This document shows positions 8,127 to 14,580 of a stretch of 41,511 bases of DNA, in pieces. The DNA is from Limnohabitans sp. (lineage in GTDB: Bacteria > Pseudomonadota > Gammaproteobacteria > Burkholderiales > Burkholderiaceae_C). The stretch is taken from the NCBI GenBank assembly GCA_018882835.1, contig VERE01000027.1:1-41511 (forward strand). The letters are read 5' to 3'. The notes beneath the pieces are model-generated. The model was not told the origin of the DNA, did not search any database, and saw only the letters and a program-made list of their open reading frames with translations. Position 1 is the first letter of the stretch. Every line of letters starts with the position of its first letter. The position numbers and the translations under genes are program-made.

Positions 8127-8510
8127 ATGCCAGAACCTACAAGCAGTGGGGTCGCCGGGGCAGCGGTGGCCTACAAAGCATTTGGTGGAGCCGCCGCAGC
8201 GGCTGCCAGCGGAGCTACCCTTGCTGCAGTGGTGGTCATGTTGATGACGCCACCTCGCAACAAACGGGAGTGGGCCGTTGGACTGATCAGTACCGTTGTG
8301 TCCAGCATCGGCGGTGGCGCCATGACCGTCGAGCACTTTGGACTTCACCATTGGGCCTTCTCAACCATGGGTCTGTGCGCCCTGGGTGGGTTGATCTTTG
8401 CATGTGGTCTACCGGGTTGGGCCTTGGTTCGCTGGACGTTTGCCTTCATCGATAACCGCCGTGACGACTCAATCGACCAAGTGGCCAAAGACGTGAAGGA
8501 GCTACTGTGA
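8127..8510 (+). CDS. Phage holin (three transmembrane segments)
   Basis: Protein of 127 aa with three hydrophobic stretches at about residues 14-40, 50-67 and 77-100, then a charged C-terminal tail (DNRRDDSIDQVAKDVKELL). This is the class I holin layout: it would form holes in the inner membrane and release the endolysin at the end of infection. The start has TTGGAG about 6 bp upstream. Its stop overlaps the GTG start of the endolysin (GTGA), and the order holin-endolysin-Rz/Rz1 is the standard lysis cassette. Sequence family not named; call based on topology and position. Confidence 0.8.
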   Translation: MPEPTSSGVAGAAVAYKAFGGAAAAAASGATLAAVVVMLMTPPRNKREWAVGLISTVVSSIGGGAMTVEHFGLHHWAFSTMGLCALGGLIFACGLPGWALVRWTFAFIDNRRDDSIDQVAKDVKELL

Positions 8511-8971
8511 ATCCCAGTGAATTCATCATGCGGCTCACCAAGGCCGCCGTATCGTCAGCCAAAACCTCTGGTGTTCCTGCCAGCATCACGATCGCACAAG
8601 CTGCTCTTGAATCCGCTTGGGGGGAGTCTGGTCTGGCCAGGAATGGCAACAACCTTTTTGGGATCAAGGCTGACAGCCGTTGGAGGGGGGAGACTTTGAC
8701 TCTCCCAACCAAGGAATTCATCAAAGGGCAATGGGTGGTTGTACCTGCCAAGTGGCGCAAATACGAAAGCTGGCAAGCCAGCATTGATGACCACGCCGCG
8801 TTTCTGAGGCGCAACCCCCGCTACAAAGATTGCTTTGCTTGCACCACTGCGCAGGCTTTTGCCAAGGCGCTATCGCAGGCGGGTTATGCGACCGATCCCG
8901 CTTATTCGGACAAGGTCATTGGTCTGATCAAACAGCACAATCTGCTGGCCTTGGACGGAGAAGCTCCATGA
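8507..8971 (+). CDS. Endolysin, glucosaminidase (FlgJ-like) family
   Basis: Peptidoglycan hydrolase of 154 aa that cuts glycan strands during lysis. The first 100 residues are a complete glucosaminidase domain: SGVPASITIAQAALESAWGES (with the likely catalytic Glu, residue 35), NNLFGIKA, and the YESWQASIDDHAAFL segment. There is no signal peptide, fitting release through the upstream holin. The GTG start at 8507 overlaps the holin stop by 4 bp and has AAGGAG about 5 bp upstream. The stop overlaps the Rz start (ATGA). Confidence 0.92.
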   Translation: MNPSEFIMRLTKAAVSSAKTSGVPASITIAQAALESAWGESGLARNGNNLFGIKADSRWRGETLTLPTKEFIKGQWVVVPAKWRKYESWQASIDDHAAFLRRNPRYKDCFACTTAQAFAKALSQAGYATDPAYSDKVIGLIKQHNLLALDGEAP

Positions 8972-9465
8972 GTTGGCTTAGCCGCTTCATGTTGGCCAAC
9001 TGGTCGCACATTTTGGGGGCACTAATTCTGCTCATTGCGCTGGTGTTCGGCATGCAAATTGGCGCATCTCGTGTCCAGAAGGCATGGGATGCCGAAAAGC
9101 TAAAGATTGCACTGACCCAAGCCAGACAGGAGCAACGTGTAGCCGATGTTCAGCTGACTCAATCTCAAATCACCCAAGATATCTCGAATGAATACGCAAA
9201 AAGGTCAAAGCTGCTGGCTGATCGTCAGCTTGACAGTAGTGCTGGCGGGGTGTGCAACATCACCACAGCCGGTGGCAGGGATATGCCCGCCGTTTCCGAA
9301 GCTTCCGAACGAGCTGCTCCAACCCGCTCCGACCCTCTACTTGCTCCCCAAGGAGATGCAGGGGTGGTGAGCTGCGAACAGCTGAGCAAGGATGCTGCGC
9401 AGACCACCCTAATGCTGATGGAGGTGCAGCGGTGGTACCGAGAGCAATCAGCGATAGAACCCTGA
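8968..9465 (+). CDS. Rz: Rz-like inner-membrane spanin
   Basis: Protein of 165 aa with one N-terminal membrane segment (about residues 12-32, HILGALILLIALVFGMQIG) followed by a long, polar, largely helical periplasmic part (QKAWDAEKLKIALTQARQEQ). This is the i-spanin layout; it pairs with Rz1 to fuse the inner and outer membranes in the last lysis step. I chose the ATG at 8968, which overlaps the endolysin stop by 4 bp and has GGAG upstream. The frame stays open further upstream, but that part is shadow sequence within the endolysin gene. A second reading frame inside this gene encodes Rz1. Confidence 0.85.
   Translation: MSWLSRFMLANWSHILGALILLIALVFGMQIGASRVQKAWDAEKLKIALTQARQEQRVADVQLTQSQITQDISNEYAKRSKLLADRQLDSSAGGVCNITTAGGRDMPAVSEASERAAPTRSDPLLAPQGDAGVVSCEQLSKDAAQTTLMLMEVQRWYREQSAIEP
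9188..9370 (+). CDS. Rz1: Rz1-like outer-membrane spanin lipoprotein, embedded in Rz
   Basis: A 60-residue lipoprotein wholly inside the Rz gene in another frame, the classic Rz/Rz1 nested arrangement. It has a short signal peptide with lipobox L-A-G-C (Cys22) after SLTVVLAGC, then a Pro-rich mature part (PPFPKLPNELLQPAP), as expected for an o-spanin anchored in the outer membrane. The start is the ATG at 9188. Confidence 0.85.
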   Translation: MNTQKGQSCWLIVSLTVVLAGCATSPQPVAGICPPFPKLPNELLQPAPTLYLLPKEMQGW

Positions 9466-9470
9466 AAATG

Positions 9471-9506
9471 AAGCCCGACTTGTCTTAGGACAGGTTGGGC
9501 TTTTTT
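9471..9506 (+). terminator. Rho-independent terminator after the lysis cassette
   Basis: A 14-bp stem (AAGCCCGACTTGTC, 9471-9484, with its partner 9489-9502, two G-T wobbles) has a TTAG loop and is followed by six T (9501-9506). It marks the end of the late phage transcript. Confidence 0.92.
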
Positions 9507-9536
9507 GCGTTTCTAGGCATGAATTGATACATGGAT

Positions 9537-9662
9537 CTAGGTAATGAATTCCATGTGATATGACAAATTCTTTGATTTGCATTGTGGGCAGAAAATCATT
9601 TTCTCTCGCTCAAATTTACCGCCGCAGTCGCATATCAAGCTCTCTTTATATTGATTCGCTTT
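9537..9662 (-). pseudogene. 3' remnant of a small zinc-ribbon gene, cut by the IS
   Basis: On the minus strand an open frame runs out of the IS boundary and ends at TAG (9537-9539). It encodes about 41 residues with a C-x-C / C-x2-C zinc-ribbon pattern: LICDCGGKFEREK then MIFCPQCKSKN. The 5' part is missing, because the sequence on the other side of the IS is unrelated plasmid-like DNA. It was probably a small phage or host protein gene convergent with the lysis cassette. Confidence 0.6.
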
Positions 9663-9704
9663 GGGTAATCCCCCCGTTTTGCACTGAAGCGAGAAGTAGA
9701 ACGG

Positions 9705-10537
9705 TTATGCAGCCATGGCCAGTCGCTGCTTGGGGGTGATGCCGCCCAAGGCCATATTCGGGCGGTCGTGATTGTATTTCCACATCCACTGGGTTGCGAA
9801 CATCTGAACCTCCTGCAGATCGGTCCAGTAGTGCTGTGACAGCCATTCATAGCGCACAGTCCGGTTAAACCGTTCCACATAGGCGTTTTGCTGGGGCTTG
9901 CCCGGCTGGATGTATTCGAGCTTGACGCCCCAGTCATGCGCCCAGCGCTGGATCGTTGCACTGATGTACTCGGGGCCGTTGTCACACCTGATGACCTGTG
10001 GCTTGCCACGCCAGGCAATGATCTGGCGCAGGGCTCGGATCACACGCTCTGCAGGCAGCGAGAAGTCAATCTCGATGCCCAACGCTTCACGGTTGAAGTC
10101 ATCAATGACATTGAACAACCTGAAACTTCTGCCGTCTTCAAGCTGATCGTGCATGAAGTCCATGGACCAGACTTCGTTGATGGCCTGCGGCACGCTCAGT
10201 GGCTCGGGCTTGTCACGCACCAGCCGCTTGCGGGGTTTGATGCGCAGGTTCAGCTCCAGCTCCCGGTAGATCCTGTAGATACGCTTGTGGTTCCATTGGA
10301 AGCCTTTGACGTTGCGCAGGTACAGGTAACACAGCCCGAAGCCCCAGCTGCGGTTGTTGTCCGTCAGGCGCAGCAGCCAATCGGCAATCCGGGCATTGTC
10401 GGCATTGAGCTTGGCCTCGTACCGGTAGCAGCTCTCGCTGACCGTGAACACTTGGCAGGCCAGACGAATGCTGATCCTGCGCTGGGCCACCACTACTTTG
10501 GCCATCTCGCGGCGGCGAGACGGCCGACTTACTTTTT
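9705..10537 (-). CDS. IS3-family transposase OrfB (DDE integrase core)
   Basis: Catalytic half of the transposase. It contains an HTH_21-like region followed by an rve integrase core with the DDE triad in [18 protein letters not shown] and [10 protein letters not shown], ending with the usual [18 protein letters not shown]. As drawn, it starts at the frameshift site. The first free-standing ATG is at 10505, giving an OrfB of about 266 aa. Most product is expected as an OrfAB fusion made by -1 slippage on the A6G heptamer (10532-10538). The style is close to the IS407/IS51 branch of IS3, but the subgroup is tentative. Confidence 0.9.
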
Positions 10538-10792
10538 TGCGAGGTACTCGGCGGCAATCTCGGCCTTGAGCTTTTCCTCGATGTACATCTTTTTGAGGCG
10601 CCGGTTCTCCTCTTCGAGCTCCTTCATGCGGGCCATCATCGAGGTGTCCATGCCGCCGTACTTGGCGCGCCACTTGTAAAAGGTCGCGGTACTGATGCCG
10701 ACTTCACGGCAAAGGTCTGGAACGGGTAGGCCAGCTTCAACGCGCCTCAGCGCATCCATGATCTGGCTGTCGGAAAACTTGGACTTCTTCAT
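10529..10792 (-). CDS. IS3-family transposase OrfA (HTH)
   Basis: Protein of 87 aa with an N-terminal HTH ([39 protein letters not shown]), then a leucine-zipper-like helix ([21 protein letters not shown]), typical of IS3 OrfA. It binds the IS ends and multimerises. It ends with GCA AAA AAG TAA, which supplies the slippery A-AAA-AAG for -1 frameshifting into orfB; the reading frames overlap there. Confidence 0.92.
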   Translation of the reverse strand: MKKSKFSDSQIMDALRRVEAGLPVPDLCREVGISTATFYKWRAKYGGMDTSMMARMKELEEENRRLKKMYIEEKLKAEIAAEYLAKK

Positions 10793-10853
10793 GTAGAAAT
10801 TCTCTTCGAGAAATTTCTACTTCTCAGCCCCGTGGTTTTTCGGGGGGATTACC

Positions 10854-11348
10854 ATACCTTGTCTGCCTCCCCGCGTTGCGTCGCGGTGCATGGAGCCGGG
10901 CCACCTCGACCTGAATGGAAGCCGGCGGCACCTCGCTAACGGATTCACCACTCCAAGAATTGGAGCCAATCAATTCTTGCGGAGAACTGTGAATGCGCAA
11001 ACCAACCCTTGGCAGAACATATCCATCGCGTCCGCCATCTCCAGCAGCCGCACGCGGCGCATCTCGGGCAGCGTTGGGTCCTGGCCACGGGTGCGCATGA
11101 TCGTGCTCCTGTCGTTGAGGACCCGGCTAGGCTGGCGGGGTTGCCTTACTGGTTAGCAGAATGAATCACCGATACGCGAGCGAACGTGAAGCGACTGCTG
11201 CTGCAAAACGTCTGCGACCTGAGCAACAACATGAATGGTCTTCGGTTTCCGTGTTTCGTAAAGTCTGGAAACGCGGAAGTCCCCTACGTGCTGCTGAAGT
11301 TGCCCGCAACAGAGAGTGGAACCAACCGGTGATACCACGATACTATGA
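10854..11348. other. Segment resembling pSC101/pBR322/pACYC184 tet(C)-flanking DNA
   Basis: This stretch has no convincing gene. From memory it matches, almost base for base, the piece of pBR322/pACYC184 downstream of tet(C) (originally from pSC101). Examples are CTTGCGGAGAACTGTGAATG, GCTAGGCTGGCGGGGTTGCC and ATGAATCACCGATACGCGAG. From about 11281 (CCCCTACGTGCTGCTGAAGT) it follows the pACYC184-type continuation that leads into resD. tet(C) itself is absent; the IS3 element replaces it on the left. It may be a natural tet(C)-plasmid relic or assembly contamination; no alignment was run. Confidence 0.6.
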
Positions 11349-11363
11349 CTGAGAGTCAACGCC

Positions 11364-11669
11364 ATGAGCGGCCTCATTTCTTATTCTGAGTTACAACAGT
11401 CCGCACCGCTGCCGGTAGCTATTGACTATCCGGCTGCACTAGCCCTGCGTCAGATGGCTCTGATCCAAGGCAAACTGCCAAAATATCTGCTGGCACCGGA
11501 AGTCAGCGCCCTGCACCATTATGTTCCGGATCTGCATCGCAGGATGCTGCTGGCTACCCTGTGGAACACCTACATCTGTATTAACGAAGCGCTGGCATTG
11601 ACCCTGAGTGATTTTTCTCTGGTGCCGCCCTATCCCTTTGTGCAGCTTGCCACGCTCAAAGGGGTTTGA
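11364..11669 (+). pseudogene. resD: Truncated ResD-like tyrosine recombinase
   Basis: The first ~99 residues match, from memory, the F-plasmid resolvase ResD (protein D): MSGLISYSELQQSAPLPVA, then ALHHYVPDLHRRMLLATLWN. Two defects are visible. The segment that should read GARINEAL, carrying the first catalytic Arg of tyrosine recombinases, reads YICINEAL. The frame then ends two codons after running into the inverted repeat at 11661, so the whole C-terminal catalytic domain is lost. The YICINEAL variant is, again from memory, the version found in pBR322-type vectors. It cannot be an active recombinase. Confidence 0.7.
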
Positions 11670-11869
11670 GGTCCAACCGTACGAAAACGTACGGTAAGAG
11701 GAAAATTATCGTCTGAAAAATCGATTAGTAGACAAGAAAGTCCGTTAAGTGCCAATTTTCGATTAAAAAGACACCGTTTTGATGGCGTTTTCCAATGTAC
11801 ATTATGTTTCGATATATCAGACAGTTACTTCACTAACGTACGTTTTCGTTCTATTGGCCTTCAGACCCC
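11661..11869. mobile_element. Tn3-derived miniature inverted-repeat element (TIME-like), 209 bp
   Basis: Both ends carry ~38-bp inverted repeats of Tn3 type. The left reads GGGGTTTGAGGTCCAA then ACGAAAACGTACG (11661-11693). The right, read inward, is GGGGTCTGAAGGCCAAT then AACGAAAACGTACGTTA (11869 back to ~11832). They begin with GGGG as in Tn3/gamma-delta. The 209-bp interior has no ORF, which fits a non-autonomous TIME element. No 5-bp target duplication is seen (TCAAA against ATATC), so one flank may have been rearranged. The left end truncates the resD-like gene. Confidence 0.65.
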
Positions 11870-12063
11870 ATATCTAATCGATAGGTGAACCATCCTGCAC
11901 AATTCTGATGATTTTCATGAATCCTGTCGTTTTTAACATAATGGGTATTAAGTGTAGTGTGTTTGTCTATCAATAAGAGATTTATCTAATTTAATTCAAG
12001 CCCCCGGCGCAGGTGGTAACCACCCCCGGCGCAGGTGGTAACCACCCCCGGCGCAGGTGGTAA
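11870..12063. other. AT-rich stretch plus iterons: candidate plasmid oriV remnant
   Basis: About 130 bp of markedly AT-rich DNA (11870-12000, for example TTATCTAATTTAATTCAAG) directly abuts 2.9 tandem copies of a GC-rich 22-bp repeat. An AT-rich unwinding region next to tandem iterons is the layout of an iteron-controlled replication origin. No replication gene is present in the window. Plasmid-like DNA lies immediately upstream, which supports a relic of a small plasmid. Which plasmid family cannot be said from here. Confidence 0.45.
12001..12063. repeat. 2.9 tandem copies of a 22-bp iteron
   Basis: Units begin at 12001, 12023 and 12045. The first two are identical and consist of CCCCC followed by GGCGCAGGTGGTAACCA. 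The third lacks its last three bases. Each unit contains the near-palindrome GGTGGTAACCACC across the junction to the next. There are no spacers, so this is not a CRISPR array. Confidence 0.9.
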
Positions 12064-12090
12064 AACTCCGTCCTAAGCCACGGTGCAGAT

Positions 12091-12783
12091 GTGAAGCATA
12101 TCAACAGCGGCCCGTCCATGCCCCTTATCGAGCTGGCCGATGTATTTGATAGTGGCATTGATTATTCGAGGGCGGCGCTAGGAGGTGCTGTCTTCTATTC
12201 AGAGCAGGCTGCGGAAAATCCCTCCGATTACAAAGTCCTGCGGGGTAGGAATATCGGAAAATTTTGGTTGGAGTTTGACGGAATATGGCTCCGAAATAAC
12301 TGGCGGGACATCCAGCAAGAACACATCGCAATTGATTCAAAAAGTCGCCTCAAAGTCAACGAGAAGGCTTATGTCATATCTCCCAAGATTCTTGTCAGAC
12401 AAACAGGCGATCAGATCATCGCCACCGTGGATACCGACCGTTTCTTTCATCAAAAGTCCCTTCTTTGCATCATCCCCAAGGCCGGGGTATCCGCATATTT
12501 CCTCTGCGCTATTCTGAACCACCCCAAGATGACTGAGATCTATCGGGGCATGACCATGCAATCTGGGAAGGTCTTTTCTCAGGTAAAGAAGAATTTTCTG
12601 GAACAGCTACCGATACCCTCTTCATTCGACCTAAGCCAGAAAGAGCGAATTGCAGCACTTGCCGAAAAGCTCATCAAAACCCATGACCAAGATGACAAGG
12701 CAAAACTATTGATTCAACTTGAAAATGAAGTAGTCAAAGGCTTTGTCGAAAGAGAAGCAGTGATTGGCGCATTTGATGATTGA
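12091..12783 (+). pseudogene. C-terminal fragment of an N6-adenine methylase (TaqI-like specificity domain; DrmMI-like)
   Basis: The 230 residues match the C-terminal target-recognition region of large Type II / DISARM-type adenine methylases: VLRGRNIGKFWLEFDG, SPKILVRQTGDQIIATVD, FFHQKSLLCIIP, then the AYFLCAILNHPK...SGKVFSQVKKNFLEQLPIP pattern. The catalytic NPPY domain is missing, and the frame is open upstream only to a stop at 12061, inside the iteron region. The GTG at 12091 is therefore probably just the first available codon of a truncated gene. The next frame starts 12 bp downstream, and the order fits class 1 DISARM (drmMI then drmA). Loss of the catalytic part makes it inactive as a methylase. 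Confidence 0.6.
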
Positions 12784-12795
12784 TGGGGAGCACAT

Positions 12796-13252
12796 ATGAC
12801 AGACAGCAACAAAGCTAGCAAAGCGCCGAACGCATGGATCGCCATTGATCATGGCCTTGCTGCCGATCTCACGCTGGCACCCTACACGCTACGACTGAAC
12901 GGCGAGCGTTCGCTGTATCAATCCATCGCCGATGACGATTGGTTGTTGATCCTGAACATCGCTGGCCACATCACCCGGGTCGGGCGGGCGCTGCGAATTC
13001 GTTCCGATCTGGAAACCACCACGATCTACTGCGACCGCATGCTACTGGTCGATACGCCGGTTTCGATTGGTCTCACGACTCTTACCCCGCCATCTTCCGG
13101 TAGCGTTGGCCGTATTCAATGGATGGACTTCCTGGAGTCGCTCCCCACGGCATTGCACAAGACCATCGCCGACGTACCGACCATTGAGGATCAGGCCTAT
13201 ATCCGAGAGCTGCTGCAACTGGCCGTGATAGACGACCTGCTCGGCCCAGCAG
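12796..13252 (+). pseudogene. 5' fragment of a large DISARM-type gene (possibly drmA)
   Basis: The ATG at 12796 has GGGAG upstream and opens a ~150-residue segment. It reads WIAIDHGLAADLTLAPYTLR, then DDDWLLILNIAGHITRVGRALR, and closes with YIRELLQLAVIDDLLGPAGG. The LLQLAVxDDLLGPAGG block resembles the N-terminal part of DISARM helicase/ATPase proteins. At about 13245 the frame jumps: the next gene fragment continues one frame over, and the remaining frame-1 codons (HRQGIERRQ) are out-of-frame reading of it. A deletion appears to have removed most of this gene. Family naming is from memory and tentative. Confidence 0.45.
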
Positions 13253-13624
13253 GTGGAGGTCATCGTCAAGGCATTGAACGCCGCCAATGAGCGAGGAGTG
13301 AACATCACCATGTTGTTAGAGTCCTCGCAAGACCATGGTGGCAGCATCAACATCGACGTTATTGGCAAGATGCGAGACTTGGTGCCCGGCGCGCAACTTT
13401 ACGCCTGGCGCGACAAGACCGGTGATTTTGCGGACGGCCGCGTGCACGCCAAAGTCGCTGTCGCCGACAAGACCTCCTGCTTCATCACGAGCGCCAATCT
13501 CACCGGCTATGCGATGGAGAAGAACATGGAGGCTGGCGTGCTCATCTCGGGAGGACGCATTCCCAGACTGCTGGACGACCACTTGCGATCCTTGGTCGAC
13601 ACAAAGTTGATTTCTCCCGTATGA
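13247..13624 (+). pseudogene. C-terminal fragment of a PLD-family protein (DrmC-like)
   Basis: About 125 residues of a phospholipase-D-fold protein. They contain one HKD motif, VHAKVAVAD (H-x-K-x4-D), followed by SANLTGYAMEKNMEAGVLISGG, which closely fits the C-terminal half of DrmC, the PLD protein of DISARM defence systems. The first HKD half is missing. The fragment is fused out of frame to the preceding gene at ~13245-13255, so the genes between (rest of drmA, drmB) would have been deleted. The first usable codon is GTG at 13253. Not expected to work alone. Confidence 0.6.
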
Positions 13625-13760
13625 AAACGGATTCGAGTCGATTCCTGGTTTGGGAGCCAATTCGACTGGTTGTGGCACGCGCGGAGAGCTTCGAAGAGTG
13701 CGTCGACCAATATGTTGCGCAATCCGGTTGATCTGAGAAAATGCGACTAGGGGGTGCTTT

Positions 13761-14057
13761 ATGTTCTTCAAGCGGCTTTTCGGAATTTCAGAATCGAACC
13801 AAGGTGAGGTTCTGACAAAGGTCAGCGATCGCACTTGGGTCTCATCAACGGGCGAGACCATCAACAAAGTCAGCGACGACGTCAGCATTTCCTCGAGCGG
13901 GACCACCTACACGAGAACTGGGTCCACCGTGGTCGGTAGCGACGGGAGCTTGTTTACCAGTATGGGAGGTTCAACGAGTACCGACGGCAGCGTCCGCATG
14001 GGAGACTTTGCGACCGGTAGAGGCGCCACTTTCGAAGATGACGACTCGAAATGGTGA
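13761..14057 (+). CDS. Small Ser/Thr/Gly-rich hypothetical protein
   Basis: Protein of 98 aa with a GGGGTG ribosome-binding stretch upstream of ATG 13761. After a short basic/hydrophobic start (MFFKRLFGISE) the sequence is built of short polar beta-like repeats (SSTGETINKVSDDVSISSSGTT, GSTVVGSDGSLFTSMGGSTS) and ends acidic (TFEDDDSKW). I do not recognise a family. There is no signal peptide or membrane segment. It stands alone between the DISARM-like remnants and the att-like repeat at 14158. Confidence 0.55.
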   Translation: MFFKRLFGISESNQGEVLTKVSDRTWVSSTGETINKVSDDVSISSSGTTYTRTGSTVVGSDGSLFTSMGGSTSTDGSVRMGDFATGRGATFEDDDSKW

Positions 14058-14157
14058 CTTGAACGGATGCGGAATCCTACGGACAAATGAGGGTGCGCCC
14101 CAAACAGTTCTAGACTTCCGCAACTATCCGCAGGACTTGGATGCGTCAGGTAAGGTT

Positions 14158-14210
14158 TAGCAGGCCTACACTTGCACGGAATTGAACCCAGGTCCGCAGC
14201 CACCACCAAT
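14158..14210. repeat. 53-bp direct repeat, copy 1 (att-like)
   Basis: It starts TAGCAGGCCTACACTTGCAC and ends CCACCACCAAT. It matches the copy at 16874-16926 in 49 of 53 positions. Similarity extends weakly further upstream (TTCCGCAAC and CCGCAGG blocks in both). Read on the minus strand it contains GGTTCAATTCC, which resembles a T-loop, but it does not fold into a proper tRNA arm. Confidence 0.8.
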
Positions 14211-14299
14211 TTTGCATTTGTTAGTAACTGTCCTTGGCAACCCTCAGGTGTCCGTAGGTGCCAGAAAGGTTCCGCGAGTGTCCTGAGGGTTGCTGCTAA

Positions 14300-14518
14300 T
14301 TACTCCCGGTCACTGCGGGCTGATGCGCGCTGCGACGTACTCCCGCGAAGGGAATCCTCCTCGAAGTCAGTGATATCGGACAGGCGATAACGGACGCGGC
14401 CCATCATCTTCATGTAGATCGGCCCGATGCCCTCGCTCCGCCAGCGCTCGAGTGTGCTCTCGGCGACTTGCCAGCGTTCGGCCAGCTGGGTCTGGATCAG
14501 ATAGGTGTTTTCGGTCAT
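14300..14518 (-). CDS. AlpA/MerR-like helix-turn-helix protein
   Basis: DNA-binding protein of 72 aa, HTH_17/AlpA type: QTQLAERWQVAESTLERWRSEGIGP then VRYRLSDITDFEE. Such proteins are excisionase or transcription factors, common next to integrases on genomic islands. I chose ATG 14518 because AAGGAG lies about 5 bp upstream on that strand; the frame is open to 14554. No integrase is present nearby, so this may be an orphan left from an element bounded by the 53-bp repeats. It shares no operon with the TonB receptor, whose stop is 63 bp upstream. Confidence 0.8.
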   Translation of the reverse strand: MTENTYLIQTQLAERWQVAESTLERWRSEGIGPIYMKMMGRVRYRLSDITDFEEDSLRGSTSQRASARSDRE

Positions 14519-14580
14519 GACGACTCCTTGGTTGACGCTGCGAAATTGCAGCATTCCAAGGCTCCCCCCACTTAATAAGC

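Larger units (their letters stand above)
9663..10853 (-). mobile_element. IS3-family insertion sequence
   Basis: Complete-looking element of about 1.19 kb. The imperfect terminal inverted repeats share GGTAATCCCCCCG at the very ends (left from 9664, right ending 10853) and GAGAAGTAGAA about 15 bp further in. It carries orfA and orfB on the minus strand in the usual -1 frameshift arrangement. I see no clear target-site duplication, and the two flanks are unrelated (a truncated zinc-ribbon gene on the left, pSC101/pBR322-like DNA on the right). The element may therefore mark a recombination or deletion junction rather than a simple insertion. Confidence 0.88.

Noticed and set aside
9888..10679. 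Long plus-strand open frame (263 codons) over the IS
   Set aside because: It is antisense shadow of orfB, which has the clear DDE transposase motifs.
11161..11352. Small 63-codon frame in the pBR322-like segment
   Set aside because: No ribosome site or recognisable family; the same DNA is non-coding in the plasmids it resembles.
12001..12063. Tandem 22-bp repeats as a CRISPR array
   Set aside because: Units are directly adjacent without spacers and only 2.9 copies exist; no cas genes are present.
12796..13624. Sequencing frameshift joining the two DISARM-like frames into one gene
   Set aside because: The two halves belong to different families (large ATPase-like start, PLD end), so a deletion fusion is more likely than a single-base error.
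14158..14210. tRNA or tmRNA 3' end on the minus strand (GGTTCAATTCC)
   Set aside because: Flanking bases do not form the T-stem and no tRNA or tmRNA body is visible; kept only as an att-like repeat.
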